NCBI RefSeq assembly: GCF_900101855.1
Contig: NZ_FMVC01000004.1
Coordinates: 62,001 to 126,000 of the forward strand
Origin: Flavobacterium anhuiense
GTDB lineage: Bacteria > Bacteroidota > Bacteroidia > Flavobacteriales > Flavobacteriaceae
Direction: 5' to 3'
DNA: 64,000 nt
Shown here: positions 62,029 through 64,000 of the stretch, one piece after another
How positions within the stretch are numbered: the stretch's first letter is position 1
Layout: each line of letters opens with the position of its first letter
Position numbers and translations under genes: made by a program
Notes under the pieces: model-generated
What the model was told of the DNA's origin: nothing
Database searches by the model: none
What the model saw: only the letters and a program-made list of their open reading frames with translations

Positions 62029-64000
62029 ATGAAAAAAAAGTTAAACATACACATACTGCTGTTTCTACTCTTAATAACGGCAGGAATACAAGCCCAAAAT
62101 ACCACCCCACTTATTCAATCAAAACTAGATGGAACTGTCGTTGATGCTATTACAAATCAACCTATAATTGGTGCTTCGGTTACCATTAAAGGAACAACCC
62201 ACGGCGTTGTGACAGATGCCGAAGGAAAATTTTATTTTCAAACGGGACAGAAATTTCCTTACACCTTGATCGTAAGTTACATCGGATATAAAAAACTAGA
62301 AATAATTGTTGAGAAAAATCCCGTAATTATTAATCTTAAAGAAGAACGCCAAGAACTAGACGAATTGGTAGTTGTAGGTTACGGAACTCAAAAAAGAAAA
62401 GACATTACCGGCTCGGTAGCTTCGGTTCCAAAAGCCAACTTATCTCAGGTTACTTCTTCGGCAGACAATCTATTAAGAGGTGCAGTTGCTGGAGTTGTAG
62501 TTACACAAAGTTCTGGACGTCCGGGCGCTTCTTCAAGCGTTCGCATTCGCGGAGGAAACTCGATTACTGCTGGTAATGAACCTTTGTATGTTGTTGACGG
62601 AATCTTAATTTACAACGATAACAATAACAGTAGCGCGGGAGTAACATATGCGGGTGCGAGTGTCAATGTTCTTTCTACTATAAATCCTGCTGATATCGAA
62701 TCTATTGAAGTTCTAAAGGATGCCTCAGCAACAGCAATTTATGGCTCTAGAGGTGCCAATGGAGTTGTAATTATTACGACAAAAAAGGGAACCAAAGGAC
62801 AAGATAATATTTCGTACCAAGGCTATTTCGGATTTCAGAATATTTCCAAAAAACTGAAATTGATGAATGCGAGCGAATGGGCAAGTTTAAGAAACGATGT
62901 TCAGGCGAGTATTGGTCAAGCTCCTTCTTTTTCTCCTGCACAGATCGAGGCTTTGAAGACTTCTGGAAACTACGATTGGCAGTCGGCAGCATTTGTAACG
63001 GCAGCACCTGTTCAAAATCATAATTTATCATTTTCTGGCGGAGACGAGAAATCTAGATATGCTATTTCTGCAGGATACTTTGATCAGGATGGTATTGTTT
63101 TAGGATCTGATTTTAAACGTATTTCGCTACGAGCCAACTATGAACGAAATTATTCTCAGAAATTCAAATTTGGCGTAAATGCCAATTATACGAACTCCAT
63201 TGCAAATGGTGTCGGTACAAATGGAGGCGCCAATGCTGGTAGAAACCCAAACCCACTTGTTAGTGTAGTTTTGACAGCTCCTGTTGTTCCTATTAAAAAT
63301 GCAGACGGAAGTTACAACGTAACCAACAATCCTTACGCAACTTCTGTAAATGGTTATGTTCCGAACCCAATTAATGATTTGGAAAATACAACGAACGAGA
63401 CCAAACTAAACAGAATCCTAACTAGCTTATTTGGTGAGTATAAATTCAATAAAGAATTAACTGCTAAAGTTGCTGTGAGCGGCGATGTTTTAAATACGAA
63501 ACAAAATTACTATGCGCCTTCAAACACCACTACTGGAGCAGGTACAAAAGGATTGGCCTCTATTGGAGAAAGGTTAGTAAGTTCTGTTTTGAATGAAAAT
63601 ACGCTTACCTACAATACCAATTTTGGCGAAAATCATAAATTCTCTGCTCTAGGCGGTTACACACTTCAGTACACAAAAGGCGAAGTGGTAAATGCAGGAG
63701 CTCAGACTTTTGTTAACGATGCCAATACTTACAATGCACTTCAAGATGGTGTGGCGGTAAAACCATACAGCGAAGCTTATGAAAGTGTTTTGAAATCTTG
63801 GCTGGCTAGAGTCAATTATTCTTATAAAGGAAAATACAACTTTACACTTTCTGGACGTGCAGATGGTTCTTCAAGATTTGGTTCTGAATCACTTTGGGGC
63901 TACTTTCCTTCTGCTGGATTCTCATGGAATATTACCGACGAAGAGTTTGCCAATAACATTAAAGGCGTAACCGAAGCAAAACTAAGAATTACAGCTGGAA
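62029..64000 (+). CDS. SusC/RagA-type TonB-dependent outer-membrane receptor (3' end outside window)
   Basis: 657 residues are seen before the right edge. Residues 1-23 are a signal peptide (ending GIQAQ). A carboxypeptidase-D-regulatory-like domain (about 34-105, DGTVVDAITNQPIIGASVTI) is followed by the linker ELDELVVVGYGTQKRKDITG and the plug (about 115-250, with SVRIRGGNSITAGNEPLYVVDG, seen in part as RIRGGNSITAGNEPLYVVDG, and DASATAIYGSRGANGVVIIT). The beta-barrel begins after this. Family members import glycans or other nutrients with a SusD partner, expected just downstream. The leader suggests control by Cys or sulfur supply. Confidence 0.95.
   Translation, partial: MKKKLNIHILLFLLLITAGIQAQNTTPLIQSKLDGTVVDAITNQPIIGASVTIKGTTHGVVTDAEGKFYFQTGQKFPYTLIVSYIGYKKLEIIVEKNPVIINLKEERQELDELVVVGYGTQKRKDITGSVASVPKANLSQVTSSADNLLRGAVAGVVVTQSSGRPGASSSVRIRGGNSITAGNEPLYVVDGILIYNDNNNSSAGVTYAGASVNVLSTINPADIESIEVLKDASATAIYGSRGANGVVIITTKKGTKGQDNISYQGYFGFQNISKKLKLMNASEWASLRNDVQASIGQAPSFSPAQIEALKTSGNYDWQSAAFVTAAPVQNHNLSFSGGDEKSRYAISAGYFDQDGIVLGSDFKRISLRANYERNYSQKFKFGVNANYTNSIANGVGTNGGANAGRNPNPLVSVVLTAPVVPIKNADGSYNVTNNPYATSVNGYVPNPINDLENTTNETKLNRILTSLFGEYKFNKELTAKVAVSGDVLNTKQNYYAPSNTTTGAGTKGLASIGERLVSSVLNENTLTYNTNFGENHKFSALGGYTLQYTKGEVVNAGAQTFVNDANTYNALQDGVAVKPYSEAYESVLKSWLARVNYSYKGKYNFTLSGRADGSSRFGSESLWGYFPSAGFSWNITDEEFANNIKGVTEAKLRITAG

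Overview
The window looks like a chromosomal segment of a Flavobacterium-type Bacteroidota. The evidence is AT-rich DNA, genes without Shine-Dalgarno sites, several good matches to the flavobacterial promoter (TTTG, about 19 bp, TAnnTTTG), Bacteroidota families (TamB-like giant, SusC-type receptor, M43 lipoprotein, DUF4159, DUF4202) and many long imperfect intergenic hairpins. The genus is inferred from general familiarity, not from a search.

Layout. 1-7.7 kb (minus strand): N-acetylglucosamine kinase-like gene (cut by the window edge), gapA, pfkA, tamB-like gene. 7.8-17.6 kb: tsaD, rsmE, DUF4159, trmH-like genes, an M43 lipoprotein protease, an AI-2E family permease, a THUMP-like methyltransferase, a VanX-type dipeptidase, small exported proteins and a fatty-acid desaturase. 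17.7-22.8 kb: a small regulator module with a palindromic operator, a GH9 glycosidase plus ThuA pair, a Crp-type regulator and a membrane protein. 23.0-23.4 kb: tRNA-Ser, tRNA-Pro and tRNA-Arg on the minus strand. 23.5-33.3 kb: thiolase, NlpC/P60 peptidase, AraC/aldo-keto reductase, MdaB/YgiN quinone pair, methyltransferase/LysR pair, DUF2130 and META proteins.

33.5-61.2 kb is a nearly complete nitrate assimilation region: nirB, nirD, DUF4202, a NarX-like kinase, a NarL-like regulator, narK, an outer-membrane porin, an FNR-like regulator, a single-chain nitrate reductase fused to its own flavin and [2Fe-2S] electron-input domains, a sulfite-reductase-like/rubredoxin protein of unknown role, and a Moco plus sirohaem operon (moeA, tauE, mobA, cobA, moaD, moeB-rhodanese, moaE, moaCB, moaA). 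Between the porin and the FNR-like gene sit a KAP NTPase and two unrelated genes. Four promoters (nirB, nasA/fnr, narK, moeA) carry an inverted 7-2-7 repeat of type TACGTAT-N2-ATACGTA, with half-sites at narL. This is the geometry of NarL sites and joins the parts into one predicted regulon.

61.2-64 kb: a long leader, with a strong promoter and two short ORFs rich in adjacent Cys codons, precedes a SusC-type TonB receptor that runs off the window. The Cys codons can pair with alternative RNA segments, so this may be a cysteine-sensing leader.

A second theme is the intergenic repeats. At least six sequence families of long inverted repeats occur here, some nested inside one another, and two of them supply the last codons and stop codon of a gene. 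No CRISPR array, rRNA operon, prophage or intact insertion sequence was seen.
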